DNA of 64,000 bases. Origin: Corynebacterium amycolatum. Lineage in GTDB: Bacteria > Actinomycetota > Actinomycetes > Mycobacteriales > Mycobacteriaceae. Under the pieces are notes generated by a model. The model did no database searches. It saw only the letters and a program-made list of their open reading frames with translations, and was not told the origin of the DNA. The number at the start of each line of letters is the position of its first letter. Within the stretch, counting starts at the first letter, position 1. A program made the position numbers and the translations under genes. Of this stretch, positions 37,210-45,880 are shown one piece after another. Location: positions 1,178,001 through 1,242,000 of the forward strand of contig NZ_CP069513.1 in the NCBI RefSeq assembly GCF_016889425.1, read 5' to 3'.

Positions 37210-40197
37210 TTGTCTCTAAACCAGACTCGACCGAGACGATCGGCGGGTGGCCGCCCGGGGTGGCTGGCAATTACCGTGTGGGTGATTGCCGCGCTGACCT
37301 TTGTTATTCCCATCGCCGTCAATTTTTATACGGACTTTCAGTGGTTCGGTGAAGTGGGCTATCGAGGGGTATTCGCCACCACGTGGCTCACTCGTATTGT
37401 CCTGTTTATCACCGTAGGCCTAATAACGGGTGCACTGACATTTCTATCTATGTGGCTGGCGTGGCGCTCGCGTCCCGTCGACCTCGGGCTGACGGATCCA
37501 CGCAGCCCGCAGGCAGTGTACCGACGGATGGCTGAATCTGGTTCGAAGTCGATGTTCACCACGCTGCCCGTTGTATTCGGCGTACTCGGTGGCCTTGTGG
37601 GGCAGGGCAATTGGCAGACGGTGCAGCTGTTCTTAAACCGGCAGTCCTTCGGTGAGACTGACCCGCAGTACGGCAAGGACTTGGGCTTCTATGCATTCCA
37701 GTTGCCGCTGTGGTCGTACATCGTTTCGACGCTGGTTGTCCTGGTAGTTATTGCGTTCCTGCTGTCGCTGGTGACACATTACTTCCTTGGTGGCATCCGC
37801 CCAGGTAACCCGACTACAGGGGAGAAGACCCGCGTTTCCAATGCGGCTCGTGCGCAGTTGGCGTGCTGGGCCGGTGTTTTCATGCTGCTCAAGGCTGTGT
37901 CTTACTGGCTGGACCGCTATGAGCTGCTGAATAACAAGCAGAAAACCTTCACCGGTGGTTCCTACACCGATATCAATGCGCTGCTGCCGGCAAAGATTAC
38001 GCTGCTGGTCATCGCAATTGTCGTGGCCGCTGCATTCTTCGCTTCTATCTTCCTGCGCAACCTCTCCATTCCGGCGTTTGCCACAGTGCTGATGCTGGTC
38101 TCCGCGGGGCTGATCGGCGTGGCCTGGCCGATGGCAGTTGAGCAGTTCTCGGTTAACCCGAACCGCGCTTCCAAGGAACGTGAATACATTGCGCGCAACA
38201 TTGAATCGACGCGCTACCACTACGGGCTTACCGACGACAAGGTGAAGGTCGAGCGCGACTGGGGCGTTCCGGCTGAAAAGGAAGGCGATAAGGAGGCAGC
38301 AAAGGAAGGTGCGGATTCGATTTCGCGCGATGCCGCGACATTGGCCAATATCCGAATCCTGGATCCGGAGGTCCTGCCGCGTACTTTCACTCAGCAACGT
38401 CAGCTGAAGAACTTCTACGGTTTCTCCGATCCGCTTGCCATTGACCGCTACCAGATTGATGGGGAGTCCCGTGACTTCATTGTCGCTGCTCGTGAGCTGA
38501 ACCCGCAGACTCTGCAGGGCAACCAGACTGACTGGATTAACCGTCACACGGTCTACACTCACGGCAATGGTTTCGTTGCTGCGCCGGCTAATAAGGTTGA
38601 CGAGGTTGCCTCCGAGTCCGGTTCCGCCCGCGGTGGTTACCCGCTGTACACCGTGGCTGACCTGTTCGAGTCCGAGGACCCGAACGGCATGAACCTGAAC
38701 CTGAAGCAGCCGCGTATCTACTACGGTCCGGTTATCGCCAACAGCGATGCCGACTACGCGATTGTCGGTGGCAATGGTGACGGCAAGGACTACGAGTACG
38801 ATGCTGACGGCCGAAACTTCACCTACGACGGTGAGGGCGGTGTTGGCGTTGGCGGACTTGCCAGCCGCATGATTTTCGCCACCCGTTACCAGGAACTCAA
38901 CATCCTGCTGTCCGACCGCATTGGGTCGGACTCCAAGATTATCTACAACCGCGATCCGCGTGACCGTGTTCAGAAGGTCGCCCCATGGCTGACTACCGAC
39001 ACCAAGACGTACCCGGCTGTAGTCGATGGCCGTATGAAGTGGATCGTCGACGGCTACACCACGCTGGCCAAGATGCCGTACTCCCAGCGCATGAGCCTCC
39101 AGGAAACCACGCAGGACTCCATTAACCCGGATGGCACTCCACGCCCGCTGCCGAACAGCGAGGTCAGCTACATCCGCAACTCGGTCAAGGCAACCGTTGA
39201 CGCCTACGATGGCACCGTTGAGCTCTACGAGTTCGATGAGAAGGATCCGGTGCTCAAGGCCTGGGAAGGCGTCTTCCCAGGTGTGGTGAAGCCGAAGTCG
39301 GAGATTTCCGAGGAACTGCAGGAGCACCTGCGTTACCCGGAGGACTTGTTTAAGGTTCAGCGCGAGCTGATGGCCAAGTACCACGTCAGCGATCCGGGCG
39401 TGTTCTTCGCCAATGACTCCTTCTGGTCTGTCCCGTCCGACCCGACCGCACCGGAAGACAAGAACCTCTCTCAGCCGCCGTACTATGTTGTCGCTTCCGA
39501 TCCGGAGAGCGGCAAGCCGAGCTTCCAGCTGATCTCTGCATTCCGTGGACTGGAGCGTGAGTTCCTCTCCGCTCAGATGAGTGCTTCCTCCGAGCCGGAG
39601 ACCTACGGCCAAATCACTATTCGTGCTCTGCCGACCAACACCCAGACCATGGGTCCGCGTCAGGCGCAGGACACGATGATGTCCGCAGATGAGGTCGCCC
39701 AGGACCGTACCCTGCTCGAGGGTACGAACGTGGTCACCAACGGTAACCTGCTGACGCTGCCGGTCGGCGATGGCGAGATTCTCTATGTCGAACCGGTCTA
39801 CACCCAACGCAAGGGGCAGGAGACCGCATTCCCGAAGCTGTTGCGTATTCTCGTCGCTTACCGCGGTCAGGTGGGCTACGGCGCTACGGTCACTGAGGCT
39901 CTGAGCCAGGTTGGTATCGATGCTTCCGCCGTGACCAAGGTCCGCGGTGAGGAAGAGGCTGAGGAGCAGCCGTCGGATAAGGACAAGGACGCCGCCGACG
40001 CTGAGTCCGACGACGAGGCACCGAAGGAAGAGCGCAAGGTTGATGTCGCCGCGCGTGACGACGCCGCTCGCCGTATCTCCGACGCGCTAAAGAAGCTTAA
40101 CGACGCCCAGAAGAACGGTGACTACGCAGCCCAGGGCCAGGCACTTGCCGAGCTCGACCGCGCTGCCGCTGACTACCAGAAGGCCAACGGCCAGTAA
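37210..40197 (+). CDS. UPF0182 family membrane protein
   Basis: A 995-residue protein. Seven or so TM helices fill the first 320 residues (the first is ITVWVIAALTFVIPIAVNFYTDFQWF). A large extracytoplasmic domain follows, with family signatures YHYGLTDDKVKVERDWGV, RQLKNFYGFSDPLAIDRY and GMNLNLKQPRIYYGPVI. The C-terminus is an acidic, Lys/Glu-rich tail (about 915-995) that is probably disordered. TTG start at 37210 is supported by CAGGAGAG. Function unknown; the family is universal in actinobacteria. It is the last core gene before the integrated element. Confidence 0.93.
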   Translation: MSLNQTRPRRSAGGRPGWLAITVWVIAALTFVIPIAVNFYTDFQWFGEVGYRGVFATTWLTRIVLFITVGLITGALTFLSMWLAWRSRPVDLGLTDPRSPQAVYRRMAESGSKSMFTTLPVVFGVLGGLVGQGNWQTVQLFLNRQSFGETDPQYGKDLGFYAFQLPLWSYIVSTLVVLVVIAFLLSLVTHYFLGGIRPGNPTTGEKTRVSNAARAQLACWAGVFMLLKAVSYWLDRYELLNNKQKTFTGGSYTDINALLPAKITLLVIAIVVAAAFFASIFLRNLSIPAFATVLMLVSAGLIGVAWPMAVEQFSVNPNRASKEREYIARNIESTRYHYGLTDDKVKVERDWGVPAEKEGDKEAAKEGADSISRDAATLANIRILDPEVLPRTFTQQRQLKNFYGFSDPLAIDRYQIDGESRDFIVAARELNPQTLQGNQTDWINRHTVYTHGNGFVAAPANKVDEVASESGSARGGYPLYTVADLFESEDPNGMNLNLKQPRIYYGPVIANSDADYAIVGGNGDGKDYEYDADGRNFTYDGEGGVGVGGLASRMIFATRYQELNILLSDRIGSDSKIIYNRDPRDRVQKVAPWLTTDTKTYPAVVDGRMKWIVDGYTTLAKMPYSQRMSLQETTQDSINPDGTPRPLPNSEVSYIRNSVKATVDAYDGTVELYEFDEKDPVLKAWEGVFPGVVKPKSEISEELQEHLRYPEDLFKVQRELMAKYHVSDPGVFFANDSFWSVPSDPTAPEDKNLSQPPYYVVASDPESGKPSFQLISAFRGLEREFLSAQMSASSEPETYGQITIRALPTNTQTMGPRQAQDTMMSADEVAQDRTLLEGTNVVTNGNLLTLPVGDGEILYVEPVYTQRKGQETAFPKLLRILVAYRGQVGYGATVTEALSQVGIDASAVTKVRGEEEAEEQPSDKDKDAADAESDDEAPKEERKVDVAARDDAARRISDALKKLNDAQKNGDYAAQGQALAELDRAAADYQKANGQ

Positions 40198-40397
40198 GGT
40201 TTACAGAGAGTAAGGCTTGCAACGGGAGATTAGCCGAGAATCATAGGTTCTTATGGTTCGCAGAGTCCCCAGGTTGTAGCGAAACTGGCTATGACCTGGG
40301 GATTGGTCTTTGTTGGGGGTGCCGTGCTACAGTTACATCTCGTTGGCCGGAGAGGTCAGCACCCGCTGTGAGTGCTTGTAAAAGCCAGGACAGTTGA

Positions 40398-40474
40398 CGC
40401 GGGGTGGAGCAGCTCGGTAGCTCGCTGGGCTCATAACCCAGAGGTCGTAGGTTCGAATCCTGCCCCCGCTACCA
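40398..40474 (+). tRNA. Initiator tRNA-Met (CAT), CCA encoded
   Basis: A 77-base tRNA with CGCGGGG acceptor 5' strand, anticodon loop CTCATAA flanked by GGG/CCC (the three G-C pairs of initiator tRNAs), T-arm TAGGTTCGAATCCT and encoded ACCA. Positions 1 and 72 do not form a Watson-Crick pair, as expected for formyl-Met tRNA. Its 3' part from 40435 is repeated at 52241, which marks it as the integration target of the element downstream. Confidence 0.97.
40435..40469 (+). repeat. Putative attL in the tRNA-fMet 3' half
   Basis: A 35-base stretch (from AACCCAGAGGTCGT to GCCCCCGC) that recurs at 52241-52275 with 33 of 35 identities. The two differences fall on opposite sides of the T-arm stem and exchange one base pair for another. 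Confidence 0.8.
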
Positions 40475-40478
40475 ACTT

Positions 40479-40516
40479 CCAAGCCCCTACCAGGAGAAAC
40501 ACTGGTAGGGGCTTTA
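40479..40516 (+). terminator. Terminator after tRNA-fMet
   Basis: AAGCCCCTACCAG and CTGGTAGGGGCTT flank a short loop and are followed by TAGTTATTT. A related hairpin follows the right-hand repeat at 52286, so the duplicated region seems to include the terminator. Confidence 0.85.
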
Positions 40517-40574
40517 GTTATTTCTCTTAAGGCGCACGTCCTGGGACTCAAATCGGGACTTTAGCGATGGCATT

Positions 40575-40617
40575 TTGTCACTTAAGCCGGTTTGGAAGTG
40601 ATGGGGTTAAGTGACAA
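40575..40617. repeat. 11-base inverted repeat inside the left end of the element
   Basis: TTGTCACTTAA at 40575-40585 and its exact complement TTAAGTGACAA at 40607-40617 are separated by 21 bases. The 290 bases from 40517 to 40807 have no convincing gene, only a startless minus-strand frame ending near 40680. The repeat could be a recombinase arm site or a regulator site. Confidence 0.45.
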
Positions 40618-40807
40618 TTTTCGATTTTGTGACCTTGGATGACTGTGTCGTTTTGAGGAGTCGTCTGCACGGATTTCAGAAGTCCTCTGTACTATCGCCA
40701 TCCACTCCGGAGAGGCCGCGGGCGTTCGTCCACTTCATCTGGAACGCGATTCGACAGAGCGCATTCAATACGATGGTCTTTTTCTCCCTGCGAAGGATGG
40801 GGGCAGT

Positions 40808-41212
40808 TTAGGGTGCCAGGGTGTTGACCAGATCGAGGAATTCCTCAGCGTAGGCAATTTGCTTGCGTAGCTTTTCGTAGCGGGTGCGCGTCTCCTCACG
40901 AATGTCGGCAAGGGTGGCCTTGGCATTACTCCGTGCCTGCTGTGCGGTATCACTGTCCTGCCCGCCATCTGAACTATGAAGAATCTCCGCAGCTTCCAGG
41001 AATTCCCGCATCTGATCCAGAGTAAACCCCAGCGGTTTCATCCGTCGCACCAGCAAAACACGACGTACATCAGCCTCACTATAAAGCCTGAACCCACCAG
41101 GGCTACGCCCCGATGGGGTAATCAGGCCGACGTTGTCATAATAACGCAAGGTGGGAATCGACAACCCCGTCTGGTCAACGACCTCGCCGATCTTGAAATT
41201 ACTGTTTTGCAT
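40808..41212 (-). CDS. MerR family transcriptional regulator
   Basis: A 134-residue protein. The winged helix-turn-helix is FKIGEVVDQTGLSIPTLRYYDNVGLITPSGRSPGGFRLYSEADVRRV, followed by a long dimerization helix and a C-terminal coiled coil. It contains no cysteine, so it is not a Cys-coordinated metal sensor. It is divergent from the SulP gene and probably controls it by twisting the promoter between them. It lies within the integrated element. Confidence 0.9.
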   Translation of the reverse strand: MQNSNFKIGEVVDQTGLSIPTLRYYDNVGLITPSGRSPGGFRLYSEADVRRVLLVRRMKPLGFTLDQMREFLEAAEILHSSDGGQDSDTAQQARSNAKATLADIREETRTRYEKLRKQIAYAEEFLDLVNTLAP

Positions 41213-41305
41213 TGCCTGTTCTCCTTCACGGTGATGTTGCCCACGGGTTCCTGTGCCTGGGTTGGCGGTTGAGTAAAACTCCCGCTACCATGACCACCAT
41301 CACCA

Positions 41306-41327
41306 AACCTAAAGTTACTAGAGGGTT
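41306..41327. promoter_or_regulatory. Possible MerR-type operator
   Basis: AACCTAAAGT and ACTAGAGGGTT form an imperfect dyad in the divergent MerR-SulP region, 55 bases before the SulP start. MerR proteins bind dyads lying in an extended spacer between -35 and -10. The match is modest. Confidence 0.35.
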
Positions 41328-41381
41328 GGATTCCTTTCGGGCGTTCGCCCAGTTACCTATCCCCTCAAAGATTGGACATCT

Positions 41382-42941
41382 ATGACTGAAACTAGCACGG
41401 CGGCCCCCCGCCCCCTCCTGAGTCCAGACGGCGCTGATGCCCCTACCGGGATCATCGCATCCTTCCGTTACGCATTTTCTTCCCCCGCCCGTATCCGTAT
41501 AGAGATTCTGGCCGGACTGGCGGTATCCCTGGCGCTGATCCCTGAGGCCATTGCCTTTTCCATCCTTGCCGGTGTTGACCCAGCCATGGGTCTGTTTTCC
41601 TCGGTAGTCATGGCCATTGCGATCGCCTTTACCGGTGGCCGCTCGGCAATGATCACCGGCGCCACCGGGGCTATTGCCCTAGTCATTGCTCCTGTGGCGC
41701 GTGGTTACGGGATGGATTATTTCATCGCCACCGTCCTGTTGGGCGGTGTCCTACAAATCGTGCTCGGCGCCCTCGGTGTGGCGAAACTTCAGCGTTTTAT
41801 CCCCCGATCGGTGATGCTGGGTTTCGTCAATGCACTGGGCATTATGATTTTCACCGCCCAACTCGAACACCTCATTGATGTGCCTTGGATAGTCTACCCA
41901 CTCGTCGGCTTGGGTGTGGTGATCATGATTTTCTTCCCCAAGCTCACCAGTGTGATCCCCGCCCCGCTGGTCACGATTATCGTGCTCACCGGTTTGGTCA
42001 TTGCCGCCGGTTTGACTGTCCCGACGGTCTCGGACATGGGCAAGATGCCGGAGACCTTACCGTCCCTGTTTATTCCGAACGTGCCGTGGACGTTGGAGAC
42101 CCTGCAGATCATCGCGCCTTATGCCCTGGCCATGGCCGTGGTCGGTCTCATGGAATCGTTGATGACCGCCAAGCTCGTCGATGACATCACCGACACTCAT
42201 TCCGATAAAACTCGTGAATCCTGGGGACAGGGGGTGGCTAATATTGCCTCCGGTTTCTTCGGCGGCATGGGTGGCTGCGCGATGATCGGTCAAACCATGA
42301 TCAACGTCCGCGAATCCGGGGCACGTACCCGCCTATCCACCCTGTTAGCCGGTGTGTTCCTGCTGGTCCTGGTCCTGGCACTGGGCGACATCGTTGGCAT
42401 GATCCCGATGGCTGCGCTGGTGGCAATCATGATCATGGTCTCGGTCGGCACCATCGACTGGCACTCGGTGCATCCACGCACCCTTAAACTCATGCCGGTC
42501 TCTGAGACCATTGTTATGGCCGTGACGATTATTGCCACCCTAGCCACCAGCAACCTGGCCATTGGTGTGGTGTTGGGTGTGGTCACCGCGATGATCATGT
42601 TCGCCCGTCGGATGGCACATATCGCTTCCATTGAAAAGGTCTCCGAGATCGACGGCGACGGCGATGGCGAGATTGATACTCGTACCTACCGGGTGCATGG
42701 CCAGTTGTTTTGGGCATCAAGCAATGACCTGGTTTATCGCTTTGATTACACCGATTCTGCCCGTCATATCACTATTGATCTCACTGAGGCGGAGATCTGG
42801 GATGCCTCCACGGTCGCGACCTTTGACGCGATTACGCAGAAGTTCCAGGACAGAGGCAAAACCGTGTCCATTATCGGGCTCGACGGTCCCAGTCAGGACC
42901 GGCTGAACCGCCTGTCTGGCCGGCTTGGCACCGGCCACTAA
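41382..42941 (+). CDS. SulP family anion transporter with STAS domain
   Basis: A 519-residue protein. It has about eleven TM helices (GLAVSLALIPEAIAFSILAGVDPAMGLFSSVV near the start; MESLMTAKLVDDITDTHSDKTRESWGQGVANIASGFFGGMGGCAMIGQTMINVRESG is the SulP signature region). A C-terminal STAS domain follows (about 420-515; LFWASSNDLVYRF, ITIDLTEAEIWDASTVATFDAI). It carries sulfate, bicarbonate or similar anions. Together with the divergent MerR gene it looks like accessory cargo. A terminator at 42968 closes it. Confidence 0.93.
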   Translation: MTETSTAAPRPLLSPDGADAPTGIIASFRYAFSSPARIRIEILAGLAVSLALIPEAIAFSILAGVDPAMGLFSSVVMAIAIAFTGGRSAMITGATGAIALVIAPVARGYGMDYFIATVLLGGVLQIVLGALGVAKLQRFIPRSVMLGFVNALGIMIFTAQLEHLIDVPWIVYPLVGLGVVIMIFFPKLTSVIPAPLVTIIVLTGLVIAAGLTVPTVSDMGKMPETLPSLFIPNVPWTLETLQIIAPYALAMAVVGLMESLMTAKLVDDITDTHSDKTRESWGQGVANIASGFFGGMGGCAMIGQTMINVRESGARTRLSTLLAGVFLLVLVLALGDIVGMIPMAALVAIMIMVSVGTIDWHSVHPRTLKLMPVSETIVMAVTIIATLATSNLAIGVVLGVVTAMIMFARRMAHIASIEKVSEIDGDGDGEIDTRTYRVHGQLFWASSNDLVYRFDYTDSARHITIDLTEAEIWDASTVATFDAITQKFQDRGKTVSIIGLDGPSQDRLNRLSGRLGTGH

Positions 42942-42967
42942 CATCCCCCGACTCGAGCACATCGACT

Positions 42968-43000
42968 TGGCGCCCCAACTTATAACCGGGGCGCCAGTTT
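42968..43000 (+). terminator. Terminator after SulP
   Basis: TGGCGCCCC and GGGGCGCCA make a 9-base perfect stem, followed by GTTTATT. It lies 27 bases past the SulP stop. Confidence 0.85.
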
Positions 43001-43003
43001 ATT

Positions 43004-43020
43004 GGTGCTGTTGCAAAGTT
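43004..43020. repeat. Lone IS6-family-like terminal inverted repeat
   Basis: GGTGCTGTTGCAAAGTT closely resembles the GG..CTGTTGCAAA ends of IS6-family elements such as IS26 and IS6100. No transposase and no inverted partner were seen in the element, so it is a relic of an insertion or recombination between the SulP cargo and the mobilization genes. Confidence 0.6.
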
Positions 43021-43044
43021 GGGGCATAGGAAGAGCATAAAAGA

Positions 43045-43068
43045 AGCGTAGCGGTTAACCGCTACGCT
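43045..43068 (-). terminator. Perfect palindrome ending the mobilization operon
   Basis: AGCGTAGCGG, loop TTAA, CCGCTACGCT. On the minus strand it is followed by TCTTTTATGC. It lies 42 bases past the last minus-strand gene and so works as its terminator. Confidence 0.75.
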
Positions 43069-43110
43069 GTGTTGTGGGGATTTTTACTTTTTACGGTGCA
43101 CGTGTTCTAG

Positions 43111-44145
43111 TTAGTGGTTCGTTTCTTTCCTCGGGTGATTGCGACGGTATTCCTCGACTAAGTGAGCAATACCCGGCGCAGCCTGGGACAACATCCAGGT
43201 CATAAGCGCTATAAGAACCCCTATGACGATAAGTGTTAACGCCAACCAGCCCAGTGTTGGGCCGATGCCGTTGGCCTCCTGGACGTGACCCCACAAGGCA
43301 GACACGCCGTCGGGTATGCCGAGCATACTTAGCAGCCCGTTCCCCAAGGCTCCGACAGCAACGAGTGCGATAGCAACGAAGAGAACACTGGCTGCAATCC
43401 ACGAGGCAGACATGCAGGCCTTAATAAAGTTCGTGTTCGACTTTTCCATGTCGTCGTTGTACTTTTTGCGCTCTGCACGTATCTTCTCCAGCAGCTTTTC
43501 GTTGGACTCCTTCTCCTGGAGCAGGGCGCTGCGAGCCTTCTTAGATGCTTCTGCTGCCTTGTGCAGGCTTTCGGACTCTTTCGACATTGCCTCAGATACA
43601 GCTACTTCTACCAGCGGTTCCAGGCTAGAAGTCAGGCTCGAAGTCATCTGAGCGTTCAGGCTCTGGGCTACTGCTTGGCTGGAATCCTTGTCGAGATGGA
43701 TGGGGCTTTCGGCTGCTTTGAGTACCAGCTGTTGCATCCTTGTCAGACGCGACATCTGCTCGCTTATCTCGATTAGGTACCCTTTTACCCCCTCCAGGCC
43801 GTTGGGCAGATCCTCGATGTTCCTTATCAGCCCGGTGATCATCTGCTGCACTTCCATCATCGTTACTTGGAAGTGACTGCTGCTCACGTAGTTCTTGTTT
43901 GCGGCGAGATTGCTTTTTACGTTCCTTAATTCGCTTTCCGCTTGCGTCAACCTCGTCGAGAAGTCGCTGGGCAGAGAACTGAGAATGTCCCCTGTATTCT
44001 CCGGCAGACTCTTCAGTTTCTCCTGCAGCGTCTTGATAGCCTTCTCCGCCTTGTCCAGGCGTGGGCTGAGAACCTTCAAGACGCTGTCCATCTTGCCTTT
44101 CGCCGCTGCTTGGGCTAGCTTCGTCATCTCGGTCACTGACACCAT
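43111..44145 (-). CDS. Coiled-coil membrane protein, MobB-like
   Basis: A 344-residue protein. It is mostly helical: coiled-coil heptads run from about 10 to 240, then two strong TM helices (about 252-278, ASWIAASVLFVAIALVAVGALGNGLLSML, and about 300-325, GWLALTLIVIGVLIALMTWML), and a basic C-terminus. Start ATG at 44145 has a strong AGGAGGT. Its first 521 bases overlap the 3' part of the relaxase gene in another frame. Nested or overlapping MobB genes with membrane segments are known from ColE1 and RSF1010-type plasmids. I infer a role in relaxosome-membrane docking. No sequence family was recognised. Confidence 0.72.
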   Translation of the reverse strand: MVSVTEMTKLAQAAAKGKMDSVLKVLSPRLDKAEKAIKTLQEKLKSLPENTGDILSSLPSDFSTRLTQAESELRNVKSNLAANKNYVSSSHFQVTMMEVQQMITGLIRNIEDLPNGLEGVKGYLIEISEQMSRLTRMQQLVLKAAESPIHLDKDSSQAVAQSLNAQMTSSLTSSLEPLVEVAVSEAMSKESESLHKAAEASKKARSALLQEKESNEKLLEKIRAERKKYNDDMEKSNTNFIKACMSASWIAASVLFVAIALVAVGALGNGLLSMLGIPDGVSALWGHVQEANGIGPTLGWLALTLIVIGVLIALMTWMLSQAAPGIAHLVEEYRRNHPRKETNH

Positions 44146-45235
44146 GATTGAATACCTCCTGGTTGTTATAGTTTTCTTCCTCCTCGTCATCGAGAAGGCT
44201 GGAGCCGTATTTCGCCTCCAGGTCGTCATCGGTTGAATTGGCTTGAAGTGCTGCAAGCTGCCGCGCAAGAAGGGCTGATTGGGCCTCGTTAACGCGTTCG
44301 GTCACACCCTCTAGCGAGTAGCTGCGGCCCAATTTTGAGCCAGCTTTAGCTGCTTTACGCTTTCGAGTACGTCCGGCCTTCGTGGTGTTCGTGAAGTAGG
44401 CATCCTCGCCGTCGTCGTCGACCAGGGCCACGGTTAGCGACTCACCCTCGGTTTTTGAGTTGGGCTGCACTTTTAGAGACAGGTTGTATTTGCCAGCAAT
44501 CTCTACTGCCTTCGCCAGTGGGTCGTCAGCATCTGCCACCTGTTTATCCGCGCACAGCTCATCCATGCGCTTGCGGGCAAAATCAGCCCACGTGGCTGCG
44601 GTCAGCTCATCCACGCCCAGGCCCGTCGAGTCTGTGGACTTGCCCTCCTTGCGTGCCCTGCGCTCAGCAGGAAGCAGCGATATTTCCGGCTCTCGCTCCA
44701 GGACACGCATCCCCAAATCGCGCATCAGCTCGTCGTTGATATTGCGCAGCTTGTACCAGTTGCGCATATCCCGAGGTGCAGCCTTCTTTGTCTGCGTATC
44801 GTGGTTGGCAAAGACGATATGGTTGTGGACACAGCCGCTTTTACTGTCGGTGTGCGTAGCCACGGTAAACGGAACTCCCGTGCCCTGCGTCAGCCGCATC
44901 GCCAGCTCTGAGCCAGCCGCATTAGCCCGAGCTACATCGGCCGGGTTATCCTTATCCAGCTCGTCTTTAGCCCACGATTGGATATAAATAATTGCTTCGT
45001 CAGTGCGCTGAGCCGGAGCATATCGCTCCATTTCTTCCACACTGGCTTCCATGAAGTCCACACCCGACCAACGGCCAGCCGTAGCCTCCGGAGAAAACGA
45101 TTCAGCGTTAGGTTGAACCGTGCATAAAGCATCGGCTCGCACCTCACCCTTGCGGGCATTGTCTGCCGTTCCATAGACGGCGTAGACCGTTGCCGCGCGG
45201 ATATTCTGGCTGTAGTTAATCTTGATTGTGGACAA
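43625..45235 (-). CDS. mobA: Relaxase/mobilization nuclease MobA
   Basis: A 536-residue protein. The N-terminal relaxase domain (1-190) has a candidate nicking Tyr among KINYSQNIRAATVYAVYG, a motif II-like DEAIIYIQSWAKDELD, and the metal-binding motif III HTDSKSGCVHNHIVFANHD. The C-terminal third (about 340-536) is hydrophilic, low in complexity and rich in Ser, Gly, Gln and Arg. It overlaps the start of the MobB-like gene. TTG start overlaps the mobC end by 20 bases and is preceded by GAGGTGAAGGA. It nicks oriT and leads the strand during mobilization. Confidence 0.88.
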   Translation of the reverse strand: MSTIKINYSQNIRAATVYAVYGTADNARKGEVRADALCTVQPNAESFSPEATAGRWSGVDFMEASVEEMERYAPAQRTDEAIIYIQSWAKDELDKDNPADVARANAAGSELAMRLTQGTGVPFTVATHTDSKSGCVHNHIVFANHDTQTKKAAPRDMRNWYKLRNINDELMRDLGMRVLEREPEISLLPAERRARKEGKSTDSTGLGVDELTAATWADFARKRMDELCADKQVADADDPLAKAVEIAGKYNLSLKVQPNSKTEGESLTVALVDDDGEDAYFTNTTKAGRTRKRKAAKAGSKLGRSYSLEGVTERVNEAQSALLARQLAALQANSTDDDLEAKYGSSLLDDEEEENYNNQEVFNHGVSDRDDEASPSSGERQDGQRLEGSQPTPGQGGEGYQDAAGETEESAGEYRGHSQFSAQRLLDEVDASGKRIKERKKQSRRKQELREQQSLPSNDDGSAADDHRADKEHRGSAQRPGGGKRVPNRDKRADVASDKDATAGTQSSRKPHPSRQGFQPSSSPEPERSDDFEPDF

Positions 45236-45584
45236 AGTCCTTCACCTCTTTGCGAAGAGAAGAAACCTCGGAGCCAATGCTTTCTACAGCCTCAGACACG
45301 GGGGCCACGCCGTCGATATTCGCGCGGCGAGCCAACTGGTTTAGATTGACGCCAATCCGCCGCAGTTGGTCGTTCATCTCGTCCAGGCGGCGCAGCGTGT
45401 CCGGGGCCAAACGCTTTTGCGTCAGCACGCTCTCCTCCTCCGCGAGGACATAGAGAGCTTCCCGGAACACGACGGCCTTTTGCACCCCTACGACCCGTGC
45501 GACCTCCTCGACAAATCGGTCTAAATCCTTATCGAGGCGCACGGTTGTACGCGAATATGTCGAGAACTTGTCTCGCATATCCAC
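45216..45584 (-). CDS. mobC: MobC relaxosome accessory protein
   Basis: A 122-residue protein. A ribbon-helix-helix start (YSRTTVRLDKDLDRFVEEVARVVGVQKAVVFREAL) is followed by the MobC signature LDEMNDQLRRIGVNLNQLARRANID. It helps the relaxase open the oriT. The oriT is expected upstream, where hairpin-rich DNA is seen (45600-45880). Confidence 0.87.
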   Translation of the reverse strand: MDMRDKFSTYSRTTVRLDKDLDRFVEEVARVVGVQKAVVFREALYVLAEEESVLTQKRLAPDTLRRLDEMNDQLRRIGVNLNQLARRANIDGVAPVSEAVESIGSEVSSLRKEVKDFVHNQD

Positions 45585-45599
45585 CTCCTACTTATCGTG

Positions 45600-45880
45600 C
45601 TTACTGTGGCAGGGTGGCCCCGACTGCTGATGCAGCCAGGGCCACAGTCTGTTTGTAAGGGTCACGCTTCTCCGGTGTCGGCCCCCTGAATCTGCGGGGC
45701 AGATTCAGGCGTACTCGCCACCGTCAAAGACGGCCCTCACAAACAGGCGGCAAACAGGCGGCAGGCGGCAAACAGGCGGCCAGCAAGCCACTCGGGCACC
45801 TCCGGTGCCTCGTGGCGCTGGCGAGGGAGATTCTCTCCCTCGACCCTCTGGCCCTACGCTTGCAGACCATAAGGGTCTGC
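45600..45880. other. Hairpin-rich, repeat-rich region, candidate oriT
   Basis: The region upstream of mobC packs several perfect inverted repeats. CCTGAATCTGC/GCAGATTCAGG lies at 45685-45709, GGCACC/GGTGCC at 45795-45809, CGAGGGAGA/TCTCCCTCG at 45822-45842 and GCAGACC/GGTCTGC near 45862-45880. CAAACAGGCGGC is repeated three times between about 45737 and 45780. This is typical of a nic region with accessory sites. The nick site itself is not identifiable by eye. Confidence 0.55.

Noticed and set aside
37633..39807. A 724-codon minus-strand open frame opposite the UPF0182 gene
   Set aside because: It is antisense to a clear family protein, and its composition is that of a codon shadow. No ribosome site or known motif.
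45737..45780. CRISPR-like array (CAAACAGGCGGC copies)
   Set aside because: Only three short copies with almost no spacers and no cas genes; it fits an oriT or iteron-like repeat better.
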